Assembly (NCBI GenBank): GCA_031285625.1
Contig: JAITVV010000071.1
Location: 1-64,000, forward strand
From: Prevotella sp.
GTDB lineage: Bacteria > Bacteroidota > Bacteroidia > Bacteroidales > Dysgonomonadaceae
Direction: 5' to 3'
DNA: 64,000 nt
Program-made: the position numbers and the translations under genes
Shown: positions 9,003-17,946 of the stretch, piece by piece
How the letters are laid out: each line of letters starts with the position of its first letter
How positions within the stretch are numbered: position 1 is the stretch's first letter
Notes under the pieces: model-generated
Databases searched by the model: none
What the model saw: the letters and a program-made list of their open reading frames with translations, nothing else
Told to the model about the DNA's origin: nothing

Positions 9003-10064
9003 TTAGTGCAACAATATATCTTTCAGCTTTTGCCTCTTTTCTGGCGTAAGCTTTAATTCATTCAACATATAGTCATCTACAGATCCGCTCTTTTCGCGAA
9101 TACACGATATACCATATTTAAGATAAGCAATATCAGACCTGGAAAGCATGGTAAATGCCTCTTGTCTCGATTCGGACAAGCTATCTGCATTCCTCACCAG
9201 CTTCGACCTGTCGATAGCCAAATCGGAAGCCATATAATCGTCCTCAATCACATCCATAGGAACATCCAGTGCACGTAATAAAAAGTATGTAGCCAAACCT
9301 GATTGATCTTTACCTAAATAACAATGAAAAACTAAAGGATAATTCTTTTCATCACATAAGTAATCAAAAAAAGTTGCATATTGGCTTGCAAAGTTGTTTA
9401 CCATATCGCGATATGTATCCTGAGTATATATAATTGCATCCCCACGGAGAAATTGCCCATCCATTACTTTCTGGGAGATAAGGCTGTACCCGTTATAAGC
9501 TATCGGTATGCGAATATTATTCACTCCGGTAAAGCGTTCCGTGCTTCTCTTCTTCACATCCTCTGATCTCAGGTCTATGAAGGTTTTGATATTTAAACTG
9601 TTCAATTCCAAACTATCATGATTCGTCATCCTGAAAAAGCTTCCCGATCGAAAAACCTTGCCCCAGCGTACACGCTTATTGTCGCTGGATATATAGCCTC
9701 CGATATCTCTAAAGTTCTGAACACTATCCATCTCAAAGAAACGGTTGCTCACTACTTCAGAGAGATTTCCAAGCACCTTGATCCGGAAATATTTACGTCT
9801 CTCAACCGTATCAGACTCATTTTTAATTACAGCAATGTAATCATTTGAATTAACTATCAGCTTTGCACTTGAAGGGAATACACTATCATTATCTGATACA
9901 AATATTTCAACCGGAGTATTATCTACCTCAGGGTATAACTCCCACTTAAGGATATAATTACCCTTCCGATCCTGTTCACATAAGACAGTTACAGTTGTAG
10001 TATTTGATGAACAGTTATAAAGGAATATGATGCTAATTAGAAGACCTAGTAATTTTTTTTTCAT
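9003..10064 (-). CDS. Tyrosine-phosphatase-like lipoprotein lacking the catalytic arginine
   Basis: A 353-residue lipoprotein: signal sequence with lipobox LYNCSS (Cys at about residue 18), a beta-rich N-terminal region that may be a fibronectin-like fold, then a Y_phosphatase3-type domain starting at NFRDIGGY (about residue 118). The signature loop reads HCYLGKDQSG: Cys248 is present, but the position of the invariant CX5R arginine is Gln254 (CAA codon at 9305-9303). The neighbour on the other strand has the intact motif. The protein would sit in the envelope, and it may be a pseudo-phosphatase that binds rather than hydrolyses phospho-substrates, or an enzyme with altered chemistry. It ends at the palindromic terminator. 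Confidence 0.82.
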   Translation of the reverse strand: MKKKLLGLLISIIFLYNCSSNTTTVTVLCEQDRKGNYILKWELYPEVDNTPVEIFVSDNDSVFPSSAKLIVNSNDYIAVIKNESDTVERRKYFRIKVLGNLSEVVSNRFFEMDSVQNFRDIGGYISSDNKRVRWGKVFRSGSFFRMTNHDSLELNSLNIKTFIDLRSEDVKKRSTERFTGVNNIRIPIAYNGYSLISQKVMDGQFLRGDAIIYTQDTYRDMVNNFASQYATFFDYLCDEKNYPLVFHCYLGKDQSGLATYFLLRALDVPMDVIEDDYMASDLAIDRSKLVRNADSLSESRQEAFTMLSRSDIAYLKYGISCIREKSGSVDDYMLNELKLTPEKRQKLKDILLH

Positions 10065-10100
10065 AAGAAATAAACACTATTTTTTATATCATCACTTTAA

Positions 10101-10131
10101 CAAAGATACATTAGTTCCAAATGCTTATCAA
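10101..10131 (-). promoter_or_regulatory. Promoter of the phosphatase-like lipoprotein gene
   Basis: On the minus strand TATCTTTG (10108-10101) is preceded by TTG at 10131-10129 with 20 bases between. It is back to back with the promoter of the gene at 10294. Confidence 0.5.
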
Positions 10132-10196
10132 TAGTCTGTATCCTTTTTCCGATCATTTACCTTTTTTTCACACTTCAATGCTATTTTTCCATACAG

Positions 10197-10228
10197 TTGT
10201 AAATATATCAACTAATTGCGTATATTTG
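10197..10228 (+). promoter_or_regulatory. Promoter of the tyrosine-phosphatase gene
   Basis: TATATTTG at 10221-10228 matches the -7 box, with GTTGT ending at 10200 about 20 bases upstream. The leader to the ATG at 10294 would be about 60 bases. Confidence 0.55.
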
Positions 10229-10293
10229 TTTTGTTTTATCAAAATCAGGTGTAATCTTACAACCATACAAAAAAAGGAAACCTCTCTTAATAA

Positions 10294-11250
10294 ATGGATA
10301 CAGGCATTCAACTAGCTCAAATTATACGTGACAAACACACAAAAAGCGCTAGTCTCAGAATCGAGGCAGAGGGCAATTGGCTACTGTATGCCGGCGATAC
10401 ATTAGACAATATAAATCTTACCCACCCCATTTTATCAGGAAACGGCAGTGGTCATTTTCCTTTAAATGTGAGTACATCTATACGAATATATTTCAGATTG
10501 GTTAGTGGAAACAATCAGCTCTTCCTCTCCGAGAGGCACTTGCCTATGGCCGGAGGATATAATTTTCGCGATTTGGGTGGCTTCAAGACCAAAGAGGGCA
10601 GATACACCAAATGGGGGAAATTGTTCCGTGCCGATGAACTATCTAACCTAAAGGATGAAGATGTAAAATATCTGGCAAGTATTCCTATTACATCTGTAAT
10701 AGATTTCAGGGCGATGGCCGAAGCACGCCGTTCTCCCGACCATCTGCCATCTACAGTTCAGTTTACCTACCCTATTTCTATTACTCCGGGCAATCTGAGC
10801 ACAGAAGGGGTACAAGCCAACTTACTCAAGACCAACATTGATGCCCACATGAAACATATGAATCGCCTGTTGGTGAGTGATCCTGCATGCGTGAGGGCAT
10901 TCCGCATATTCTTCGCCATTGTGCAAAACAATCTGAGCGCCCCATTAATATTTCATTGCTCCGCAGGAAAAGATCGCGCAGGCATGGCTGCCGCCTTAGT
11001 TTTATATTCGCTGGGAATTGACGAGGAAACTATTATGCAGGACTATTTATCTTCTAAAATATATCTAAGTGACAAATACGATACTTTTATAGCAAAATAC
11101 CCCAGAGCCGAATCTATATTCACTGTCAAACGCATGTTCTTACAGGCAGGGATAAATCAGATAAAAAGAGATCATGGCACTATCATGAATTTCCTCACCA
11201 AAACTTTAAAAGTTGACATTACCAGAATGAGAAGACTGTATCTGGAATAA
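10294..11250 (+). CDS. Tyrosine-protein phosphatase (Y_phosphatase3 type), cytoplasmic
   Basis: A 318-residue protein without signal peptide. It has NFRDLGGF at about residue 91 and the full CX5R phosphatase loop HCSAGKDRAG (Cys222, Arg228). Relatives act on phosphotyrosine, and some on phosphoinositides or phosphoribose compounds. The domain plan (beta-rich N-terminal part, NFRDxGG, phosphatase loop) is shared with the divergent lipoprotein gene at 9003-10064, so the two are probably paralogues that separated by location: one exported and with an altered loop, one cytoplasmic and intact. Confidence 0.87.
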   Translation: MDTGIQLAQIIRDKHTKSASLRIEAEGNWLLYAGDTLDNINLTHPILSGNGSGHFPLNVSTSIRIYFRLVSGNNQLFLSERHLPMAGGYNFRDLGGFKTKEGRYTKWGKLFRADELSNLKDEDVKYLASIPITSVIDFRAMAEARRSPDHLPSTVQFTYPISITPGNLSTEGVQANLLKTNIDAHMKHMNRLLVSDPACVRAFRIFFAIVQNNLSAPLIFHCSAGKDRAGMAAALVLYSLGIDEETIMQDYLSSKIYLSDKYDTFIAKYPRAESIFTVKRMFLQAGINQIKRDHGTIMNFLTKTLKVDITRMRRLYLE

Positions 11251-11406
11251 ATGTACTTTTCACCCGCAAACACTCAAAAAACTTTAAAATAGAGAGCTTC
11301 CCATAAACAAAAGCAACACTTCATTGTTTAAGATATACACAGATTACATTATGCTGTATGCCATAAATATAATCTATATCAGTATCTAAACATTCAATTA
11401 TTATTG

Positions 11407-11438
11407 TTTGGATTCATGATTTTGTTTTATTAATTTTG
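11407..11438 (+). promoter_or_regulatory. Near-consensus promoter of the Dps-like gene
   Basis: TTTG at 11407-11410, 20 bases, then TAATTTTG at 11431-11438: one of the best matches to the Bacteroidetes sigma-factor consensus in the window. It suggests strong expression of the ferritin-like protein. Confidence 0.75.
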
Positions 11439-11477
11439 TCTATATAAAAAGAAACTAAATAAATAAATTTTATAATT

Positions 11478-11882
11478 ATGAGTACAACAACATTAAAAGA
11501 CAAAAAAGCTGCAACAGTAAATACTGACATTGCAACATTCATTGGTAAGATTTTTTCATTCAACAGCAGTTTAAAACTTCACCATTGGCACATTACAGGG
11601 AAAGGTAGCTATTCTCAACATATAGCACTTGACCAGGCTATCGAGGATCTACTTGATGTAACAGACCGTTTAGTAGAAACTTCATACGCTGTAAAGGGAG
11701 ATTTGGAAATTGTTATTCCTGAAACAAAAAATCCATCGGATATTATTAAACATGCTGAAGACTTCTTCAACTATTCAGAAACTCAAAGAGAACTATTTGC
11801 AGAAGCATTTACTCAAGCTATCATCGATGACCTTCAGGAAGCTATCCAACAATTATTGTATCGTTTAAAAAGATTACAATAA
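11478..11882 (+). CDS. Dps/ferritin-like protein
   Basis: A 134-residue all-helical protein. The segment KLHHWHITGKGSYSQHIALD at about residues 35-54 resembles the Dps signature (HW-x-x-x-G, then H and acidic residues that form the ferroxidase site between subunits), followed by EDLLDVTDRLVE. Dps proteins store iron and protect DNA from peroxide. It is shorter than most Dps proteins (about 150-170), mainly at the C-terminus, so it may be a divergent subfamily. Own strong promoter and terminator: a monocistronic, probably highly expressed gene. Confidence 0.72.
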   Translation: MSTTTLKDKKAATVNTDIATFIGKIFSFNSSLKLHHWHITGKGSYSQHIALDQAIEDLLDVTDRLVETSYAVKGDLEIVIPETKNPSDIIKHAEDFFNYSETQRELFAEAFTQAIIDDLQEAIQQLLYRLKRLQ

Positions 11883-11904
11883 GCTAGCTCTAACTAAAGA
11901 TTTC

Positions 11905-11937
11905 ATAAGCAGGAATGAAAATTCCTGCTTATTTTTA
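11905..11937 (+). terminator. Terminator of the Dps-like gene
   Basis: Stem ATAAGCAGGAAT / ATTCCTGCTTAT with loop GAAA, followed by T-residues. Confidence 0.88.
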
Positions 11938-11987
11938 TTATACCTAATGAATAAATCCAGGAAAACATCACACTGAATAAAAATTTA

Positions 11988-11995
11988 TATCTTTG
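11988..11995 (+). promoter_or_regulatory. -7 box of the fhs promoter
   Basis: TATCTTTG is 26 bases upstream of the fhs ATG and fits TAnnTTTG. No convincing -33 TTTG is seen at the right distance. Confidence 0.5.
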
Positions 11996-12021
11996 TGCCC
12001 TTGTGAAACCATAAATAGAAA

Positions 12022-13692
12022 ATGAAAACAGATATCGAAATTGCTAGAAGCATTAAACTTCACAATATATCAGGAATAGCGAAAAAAATAGGTATTGCAG
12101 AGGAACATCTATACCACTACGGAAAATATATCGCTAAAGTACCAGCTTCACTTATCAACGAAGAAAATGTAAAAAAGAGTAATCTCATCCTTGTTACAGC
12201 CATTACTCCAACTAAGGCAGGCATAGGAAAAACAACAACATCTATCGGATTAGCTCTTGGACTAAATAAAATTTCGAAGAAAAAAACAATCGTCACATTA
12301 CGTGAACCATCATTAGGTCCTTGTTTCGGAATGAAAGGCGGAGCAGCCGGCGGAGGTCATGCACAAGTATTGCCTATGGAGAATATTAATCTCCACTTTA
12401 CAGGTGATTTTCATGCAATCACATCTGCCCATAATATGATCACTGCATTGTTAGATAACTATCTATATCACAACAGAGGAACTGCAAACTCGTTGAAAGA
12501 AGTAGTATGGAAAAGGGTACTCGATGTAAATGACCGTAGTCTCAGATACATTGTCACGGGACTTAACGGTACTGAAAACGGGATTCCTGCAGAATCAGGG
12601 TTCGAAATAACTCCGGCTTCGGAGATTATGGCAATACTTTGTTTATCAAAAGATATAGATGATCTGAAAAGACGTATAGGCAATATCATACTTGGTTACA
12701 ATAGCGATGGTAGTGCATTTATGGTTAATGACCTGGGGATATCGGGAGCTATTACCGTCTTACTGAAAGATGCTATAAATCCTAATCTGGTACAAACTAC
12801 CGAACATTCTGCCGCAATTATACATGGAGGGCCATTCGCCAATATTGCCCATGGATGTAATTCTATTATAGCTACTAAAACAGCCATGTCTTATGCAGAC
12901 TATGTTATCACAGAGGCAGGATTTGGCGCAGATCTTGGTGCCGAAAAATTCTTCAACATAAAATGCCGTAAAGCCGGAATCTCTCCTAAACTAACAGTAA
13001 TTGTTGTTACCACACAAGCATTAAAAATGCATGGCGGTGTACCAATAGAGAATATAAAAGATAAAAATATAAAGGGGCTTAAAAAAGGCTTTATCAACCT
13101 GGACAAACATATTGAAAATATGAAATCCTTCGGGCAGAATGTCGTTGTAACCCTTAATAAATATAATTTTGATTCTGACGAAGAAATTTCTCTCATTAAA
13201 GACCATTGCGACCAGCGACATGTTTCTTTTGCAGTAAATGAATCCTTTGCATATGGAGGTGACGGTGCAGAAGAATTAGCCAAAGAAGTAATAAAAGCAA
13301 TAGATGGAACTCCATCACAAGAACTTCATTTCACATACGAAGACAACGACCTTGTAGAAACGAAGATCAATAAAATTGCAAAAAAAATCTATGGCGCATC
13401 AGACGTAAAATTCGTAGGAAAAGCAGCAAAGAAATTAGCCTTGATTGATAATCTGGAAATAGGACATTATCCTGTTTGCATAGCAAAGACTCAATATTCT
13501 TTTTCAGATAATGCTCATGTATATGGTACCCCGAAAGATTTTACTATAACAATCAATGATATCATAATAAATAATGGTGCTGAATTTATTGTTGCCATTG
13601 CAGGCAATATAATGCGTATGCCGGGCCTACCTGCCGAACCTCAAGCTAAACATATTGATTTTGTGAATGGATTTGTAGAAGGATTAAGTTGA
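12022..13692 (+). CDS. fhs: Formate--tetrahydrofolate ligase
   Basis: A 556-residue cytoplasmic enzyme that makes 10-formyl-tetrahydrofolate from formate, THF and ATP, supplying one-carbon units for purines and other products. The nucleotide-binding loop [17 protein letters not shown] is near residue 66 and [19 protein letters not shown] near residue 97; the C-terminal [12 protein letters not shown] motif is complete. Length is normal. The DUF1460 gene follows after six bases, so both may be on one transcript, though no functional link is evident. Confidence 0.97.
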   Translation: MKTDIEIARSIKLHNISGIAKKIGIAEEHLYHYGKYIAKVPASLINEENVKKSNLILVTAITPTKAGIGKTTTSIGLALGLNKISKKKTIVTLREPSLGPCFGMKGGAAGGGHAQVLPMENINLHFTGDFHAITSAHNMITALLDNYLYHNRGTANSLKEVVWKRVLDVNDRSLRYIVTGLNGTENGIPAESGFEITPASEIMAILCLSKDIDDLKRRIGNIILGYNSDGSAFMVNDLGISGAITVLLKDAINPNLVQTTEHSAAIIHGGPFANIAHGCNSIIATKTAMSYADYVITEAGFGADLGAEKFFNIKCRKAGISPKLTVIVVTTQALKMHGGVPIENIKDKNIKGLKKGFINLDKHIENMKSFGQNVVVTLNKYNFDSDEEISLIKDHCDQRHVSFAVNESFAYGGDGAEELAKEVIKAIDGTPSQELHFTYEDNDLVETKINKIAKKIYGASDVKFVGKAAKKLALIDNLEIGHYPVCIAKTQYSFSDNAHVYGTPKDFTITINDIIINNGAEFIVAIAGNIMRMPGLPAEPQAKHIDFVNGFVEGLS

Positions 13693-13698
13693 TATATC

Positions 13699-14550
13699 AT
13701 GAAATATTTACGACCCCTTATATTTTTATTGTGCGTCATACCCTATATGACTCAGGCTCAAAATATAATCTATAGTAAATCAGATTCTGTCATTTACACC
13801 AATTATATAACTCAGTTTAATAATCAGAAAGACAACTCTGTCAGTGAGTTAATAATTAAGAGTGCAAAATTTTTCCTAGGTAGACCTTATGTGGCATCCA
13901 CACTTGAAGTAGCCGGAAATGAAACCCTTACTTTAAATCTCAGAGAGCTCGATTGTACTACATTCATTGAAAATTGCATTGTATTATCACGCGTAATTAA
14001 GTCCGGAGATCATTCTTTTGATAACTACTGTAAGACATTGCAAAATATGCGTTATAGAAATGGAGTTATTGATGGTTATACTTCACGCTTGCATTATACT
14101 AGTGATTGGATCTATGAAAATGAGAAGAGGAATATTCTTCAGAATATAAGTCTAGAAATTGGTGGAGAAATAGTATCTCACCCTTTAAATTTTATGTCAG
14201 GACACCCCACATCCTATAAGCACCTGAAAGACAACCCTTCTAATACAAACAAGATGAGAGACATTGAAACTGCAATAAATAAAAGAGATAACTATAGAAT
14301 TATTCCATTAGCATCTATTCAAAAAAATGAGAGAGGTATAAAAGATGGGGATATCATAGCTTTTGCAACAGGGCTATCAGGCTTGGATTACTCACATGTA
14401 GGGATTGCATATTGGCAGAACGGCCAGCTTCATTTTATACACGCATCAAGCAGGGCTAAAGAAGTTGTAATTGAGAAGAAGACACTTCTTGATTATAGCA
14501 AAGATTCCAAAAATTGCACAGGAATAAGTGTACTCCGTATAAATAATTAA
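13699..14550 (+). CDS. DUF1460 family N-acetylmuramoyl-L-alanine amidase-like protein
   Basis: A 283-residue exported protein (signal peptide to about residue 20, MTQAQN). DUF1460 proteins have an NlpC/P60-like papain fold; the presumed catalytic Cys lies in LRELDCTTFIEN (about residue 81) and the His in YSHVGIAYW (about residue 234). Family members from Bacteroides have been proposed to cleave cell-wall tetrapeptides. It likely works in the periplasm in cell-wall turnover. It is followed after four bases by a CPBP membrane protease. Confidence 0.85.
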   Translation: MKYLRPLIFLLCVIPYMTQAQNIIYSKSDSVIYTNYITQFNNQKDNSVSELIIKSAKFFLGRPYVASTLEVAGNETLTLNLRELDCTTFIENCIVLSRVIKSGDHSFDNYCKTLQNMRYRNGVIDGYTSRLHYTSDWIYENEKRNILQNISLEIGGEIVSHPLNFMSGHPTSYKHLKDNPSNTNKMRDIETAINKRDNYRIIPLASIQKNERGIKDGDIIAFATGLSGLDYSHVGIAYWQNGQLHFIHASSRAKEVVIEKKTLLDYSKDSKNCTGISVLRINN

Positions 14551-14554
14551 ACAT

Positions 14555-15451
14555 ATGACAGATAACAACAATAAAAGCTTATTGCATGGAATGAGCGGAT
14601 GGTCTCAATTATTCTTCTTCCTGTTTCTTTCAGTATCAGGATTCATGCTAGCTATTGTTGCTATACAACTCAGTGTAGACATCAGTCAATTAGAACAATC
14701 TCCCAGAATAATGAGGATGGCATTAATGATACAATCCGTATGTATCTTCTTAATACCGTCTCTCACCTTCGCATATTTATGTCAGGAGAATTCTAAATCG
14801 TATCTTCACACCGAACGCTATAAGAACGTTCCATTACTATTACTGTCTATCCTGCTCATTATTATCATACAACCTGCAATAGATTGCATTGGGTATTACA
14901 ATCAGCAACTCTCTTTACCTGAATCCATGGTTTCTATAGAGAACTGGATGAGAGATAGCGAGCTATCTGCAAAGAAAACAACAGACTTGCTATTTGGAGA
15001 CAAAACAATTACAGGACTTATATTCAATTTATTGGTCATAGCTGTGGTTGCAGGATTAGCTGAGGAATTATTTTTCAGAGGTTGCTTACAACAGATCATA
15101 CAAAAAATAGTTATAAATAAACATGCTACAGTATGGATCTCAGCAATTATATTCAGCGCAATACATTTCCAGTTTTTGGGATTTGTTCCCAGAGTCCTAC
15201 TTGGTGCTGTTCTAGGATATCTTTTTATATGGTCAGGCAATATATGGGTACCAGTTATTGTACACACTGTTAATAATGCAATAGGAGTGATATTTTCTTT
15301 CATATATTATGGAACACCCGAATACGAGGAAGTTGGAAGTTTCAATTTTGAACATAATTGGGGAGTTGCTATAGCAAGTATTATTTTATCGCTTTCACTT
15401 TTATTTTTCATCTACCAAAAAAGAAAACTATCAGCAGAAACAGGAGATTGA
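14555..15451 (+). CDS. CPBP family intramembrane glutamic endopeptidase
   Basis: A 298-residue membrane protein with about eight hydrophobic segments. The three conserved motifs are visible: EELFFRGCLQQ (about residues 171-181), the FSAIHFQFLGFVPRVLLG segment (about 203-220) and the HTVNNAIG segment (about 241-248). The family includes Rce1-type CAAX proteases and bacteriocin-immunity proteins. Substrate unknown. Tight spacing with the DUF1460 gene suggests an operon. Confidence 0.87.
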   Translation: MTDNNNKSLLHGMSGWSQLFFFLFLSVSGFMLAIVAIQLSVDISQLEQSPRIMRMALMIQSVCIFLIPSLTFAYLCQENSKSYLHTERYKNVPLLLLSILLIIIIQPAIDCIGYYNQQLSLPESMVSIENWMRDSELSAKKTTDLLFGDKTITGLIFNLLVIAVVAGLAEELFFRGCLQQIIQKIVINKHATVWISAIIFSAIHFQFLGFVPRVLLGAVLGYLFIWSGNIWVPVIVHTVNNAIGVIFSFIYYGTPEYEEVGSFNFEHNWGVAIASIILSLSLLFFIYQKRKLSAETGD

Positions 15452-15473
15452 ACAAATATTAGGAACAAATAAC

Positions 15474-15481
15474 TATCTTTG
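15474..15481 (+). promoter_or_regulatory. -7 box of the sugar-phosphate transferase promoter
   Basis: TATCTTTG, 22 bases upstream of the ATG at 15504. A TTG at 15448-15450 is 23 bases further upstream, slightly too far for an ideal -33. Confidence 0.45.
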
Positions 15482-15503
15482 CACTCTCCATATATCGCAC
15501 GCT

Positions 15504-16913
15504 ATGAATGTAACTGAAGGAAAAGAAGGCTATGGATATTTGATTGACTGGATAATTCGCATTGGCGATTTACTCCTCATTAATTTATTTTTTCTACTTG
15601 GATTCTATATCTTTCGCGAATCGGTAATCATAGGTGGATTACAATCCAAAGAATTTATCACGGCTTTCCTTTTAATAAATTTATGTTACTTCTTTGTAGC
15701 ATCATTTATTCGCTTTCATATATCGTCAAATCTGGTATACCTAGATAATATTGTACAAAAGTCTTTTATATTCATAGCTTTTTATGCATTCTTACTGACA
15801 ACAGGATTCTCCATTTTCAATATATTATCAATATCTGTATTACCTTGGATATTAGGATATTTACTTCTAACTATCTTATTTATCACATGGCATGTCTTAT
15901 TCAGACTTGTATTAAAGGCATATCGCAGAAGAGGGTACAATTACAGACAGGTAATTATTGTTGGAGGTGGAATAAATGGGATTAAAATACATGAGTCTCT
16001 TTTAATAAGCGATTTTGGATATAAAGTAATGGGTTTTTTTGATGATGATCCCAATAAAAAGGATGTGCTACCCAATTATCTGGGAAAGGTATCGGAAGTA
16101 AAAAAATATACCCGTGAAAACAAGATTGATGAAATATTTTGTACACTTCCAGGTAGTGAAGATGATACTATTGTAGACCTTATTACCTATTCGGAGAAAA
16201 ATATGATAAGGTTTCATCTTGTTCCGGAATTCTATAAATTTATAAAACGTAGATTTTCCCTTACCTTCTTGGAGTCTACACCAATACTAAGTTTACGAAA
16301 CGAACCATTACAACACTTTTCAAACAGGCTGGTAAAAAGGACATTTGATTTAATTTTCTCTATAGTTATTCTTCTTACCGTTTTTCCTATTATCTACATA
16401 ATATTTGGAATAATAATAAAAGCAACTTCCCCCGGCCCGATTATTTTTAAACAAAAAAGAACCGGAAAAAACGGAGAAGAATTCGATTGCTATAAATTCA
16501 GGTCGATGCGTCCGAATAGGGAGGCCGATAATCTTCAGGCTACAGCAGGAGATCCAAGAATAACAAAAGTGGGAGCTTTTATGCGCAAAACCAGTATAGA
16601 TGAACTTCCCCAGTTTATGAATGTATTTAAAAACGACATGTCTGTGGTAGGACCACGTCCTCATATGCTGAAGCATACAGAACTCTACTCTTCCATTATT
16701 GACAAATTTATGGTTCGCCACCTTGTAAAACCAGGTATTACAGGTTGGGCACAAGTTACAGGATTCAGAGGTGAAACCAAAACCGTAGAGGAAATGGAAG
16801 GACGCGTAGTAAGAGACGTATGGTATCTTGAGAACTGGACTTTCTTCCTTGACCTTAAAATCATTTATCTAACAATAGTGAATGTCTTTAAGGGTGACCA
16901 AAACGCATTCTAG
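15504..16913 (+). CDS. Undecaprenyl-phosphate glucose phosphotransferase (WcaJ-like)
   Basis: A 469-residue polyprenyl-phosphate hexose-1-phosphate transferase that starts assembly of an exopolysaccharide or capsule by loading the first sugar phosphate on undecaprenyl phosphate in the inner membrane. Four N-terminal membrane segments, a Rossmann-like CoA-binding-type region (IIVGGGINGIKIHE, about residue 152), a further membrane segment near residue 285, and the catalytic bacterial sugar transferase domain with SPGPIIFKQKRTGKNG, CYKFRSM and DELPQFMNV. It is an orphan initiator here: no glycosyltransferase cluster is near. It ends two bases from mltG, tail to tail. Confidence 0.93.
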   Translation: MNVTEGKEGYGYLIDWIIRIGDLLLINLFFLLGFYIFRESVIIGGLQSKEFITAFLLINLCYFFVASFIRFHISSNLVYLDNIVQKSFIFIAFYAFLLTTGFSIFNILSISVLPWILGYLLLTILFITWHVLFRLVLKAYRRRGYNYRQVIIVGGGINGIKIHESLLISDFGYKVMGFFDDDPNKKDVLPNYLGKVSEVKKYTRENKIDEIFCTLPGSEDDTIVDLITYSEKNMIRFHLVPEFYKFIKRRFSLTFLESTPILSLRNEPLQHFSNRLVKRTFDLIFSIVILLTVFPIIYIIFGIIIKATSPGPIIFKQKRTGKNGEEFDCYKFRSMRPNREADNLQATAGDPRITKVGAFMRKTSIDELPQFMNVFKNDMSVVGPRPHMLKHTELYSSIIDKFMVRHLVKPGITGWAQVTGFRGETKTVEEMEGRVVRDVWYLENWTFFLDLKIIYLTIVNVFKGDQNAF

Positions 16914-16914
16914 C

Positions 16915-17934
16915 TTATCTTATCCCTCTGGCATCTAAGGCCCTTGTATATTTAGCTCTATTCCTCAGATGATCTGCATAATTTGATGCAAAGTTGTGAT
17001 ATCCAGAAAAATCATCTTTTGCACACATATAAAAATAATCGTGCTTAGAATAATTTAATACAGAATCTATTCCTTTAATAGAAGGAATGCGAATAGGGCC
17101 GGGAGGCAATCCTGTACGTCTGTATGTATTATAAGGAGAATTTACTTCTGTATGTTTATTTAAAATACGACGCAGGCTGAAATCACCTACAGCAAATTTC
17201 ACTGTAGGATCTGCTTGCAACTCCTGTCCTACCCTCAGACGGTTTAGATACAATCCGGCAACTTTAGGGTATTCATCTGTAAACATACATTCTTCCTCAA
17301 CAATGGAGGCAAGGGTGGATACCTCAGCCGGAGTTAAATTAATCTCCTTAGCTTTTGCCAGACGTTCTGTATTCCAGAATTTTGTATATTCTTTATTCAT
17401 TCGCTCCAGAAAAGTGCTGAGACTCACATCCCAATAAAATTCATACGTATTCGGAATAAACATTGCAACAACGGTTTCTGTATTAAATCCTAATTTTTGA
17501 CATTGATCAGGATCATCTAAAGCATTTAGTAATATATCTTTACTAATCATTAATTGATCGGAAATTCGTTCTGCCAGATCTTCTTTTGTACGGATATTAT
17601 TAAACTTCAATTTCACAGGAGTCTGCTTCCCGCTACGTAGATTCTTTATCAGATCATAAATGTTCATTTCTGGAGTCACAGCATAACGCCCGCTCTTTAT
17701 ACTCTCCTTATAATCAAGAACGGATACTAACAATTCAAAATTTGATATATTTCCAACTTTAGCACTATCTATTACCTCACGCTTCAGAGTTTCATAATCT
17801 CTCTTTTCGTCTATATATAGATATACCGTTTTATCAATATTAAATCCCGTATTCATTACACTATAGCCATAAAAAGCACAAGCTCCGCCAATAACAATAA
17901 GGATTAGAATGGTATATAAAATTTTCTTTTTCAT
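16915..17934 (-). CDS. mltG: Endolytic murein transglycosylase
   Basis: A 339-residue inner-membrane protein with one N-terminal membrane segment and a periplasmic YceG/MltG domain. MltG cuts nascent glycan strands and helps set their length. The catalytic glutamate lies in STLASIVEEECM (about residue 215), and the conserved ADPTVKFAVGD and NSPYNTYRRTGLPPGPI segments follow. It lies 12 bases downstream of queA and is probably in the same operon. Confidence 0.94.
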   Translation of the reverse strand: MKKKILYTILILIVIGGACAFYGYSVMNTGFNIDKTVYLYIDEKRDYETLKREVIDSAKVGNISNFELLVSVLDYKESIKSGRYAVTPEMNIYDLIKNLRSGKQTPVKLKFNNIRTKEDLAERISDQLMISKDILLNALDDPDQCQKLGFNTETVVAMFIPNTYEFYWDVSLSTFLERMNKEYTKFWNTERLAKAKEINLTPAEVSTLASIVEEECMFTDEYPKVAGLYLNRLRVGQELQADPTVKFAVGDFSLRRILNKHTEVNSPYNTYRRTGLPPGPIRIPSIKGIDSVLNYSKHDYFYMCAKDDFSGYHNFASNYADHLRNRAKYTRALDARGIR

Positions 17935-17946
17935 ATTTTGTCTATG

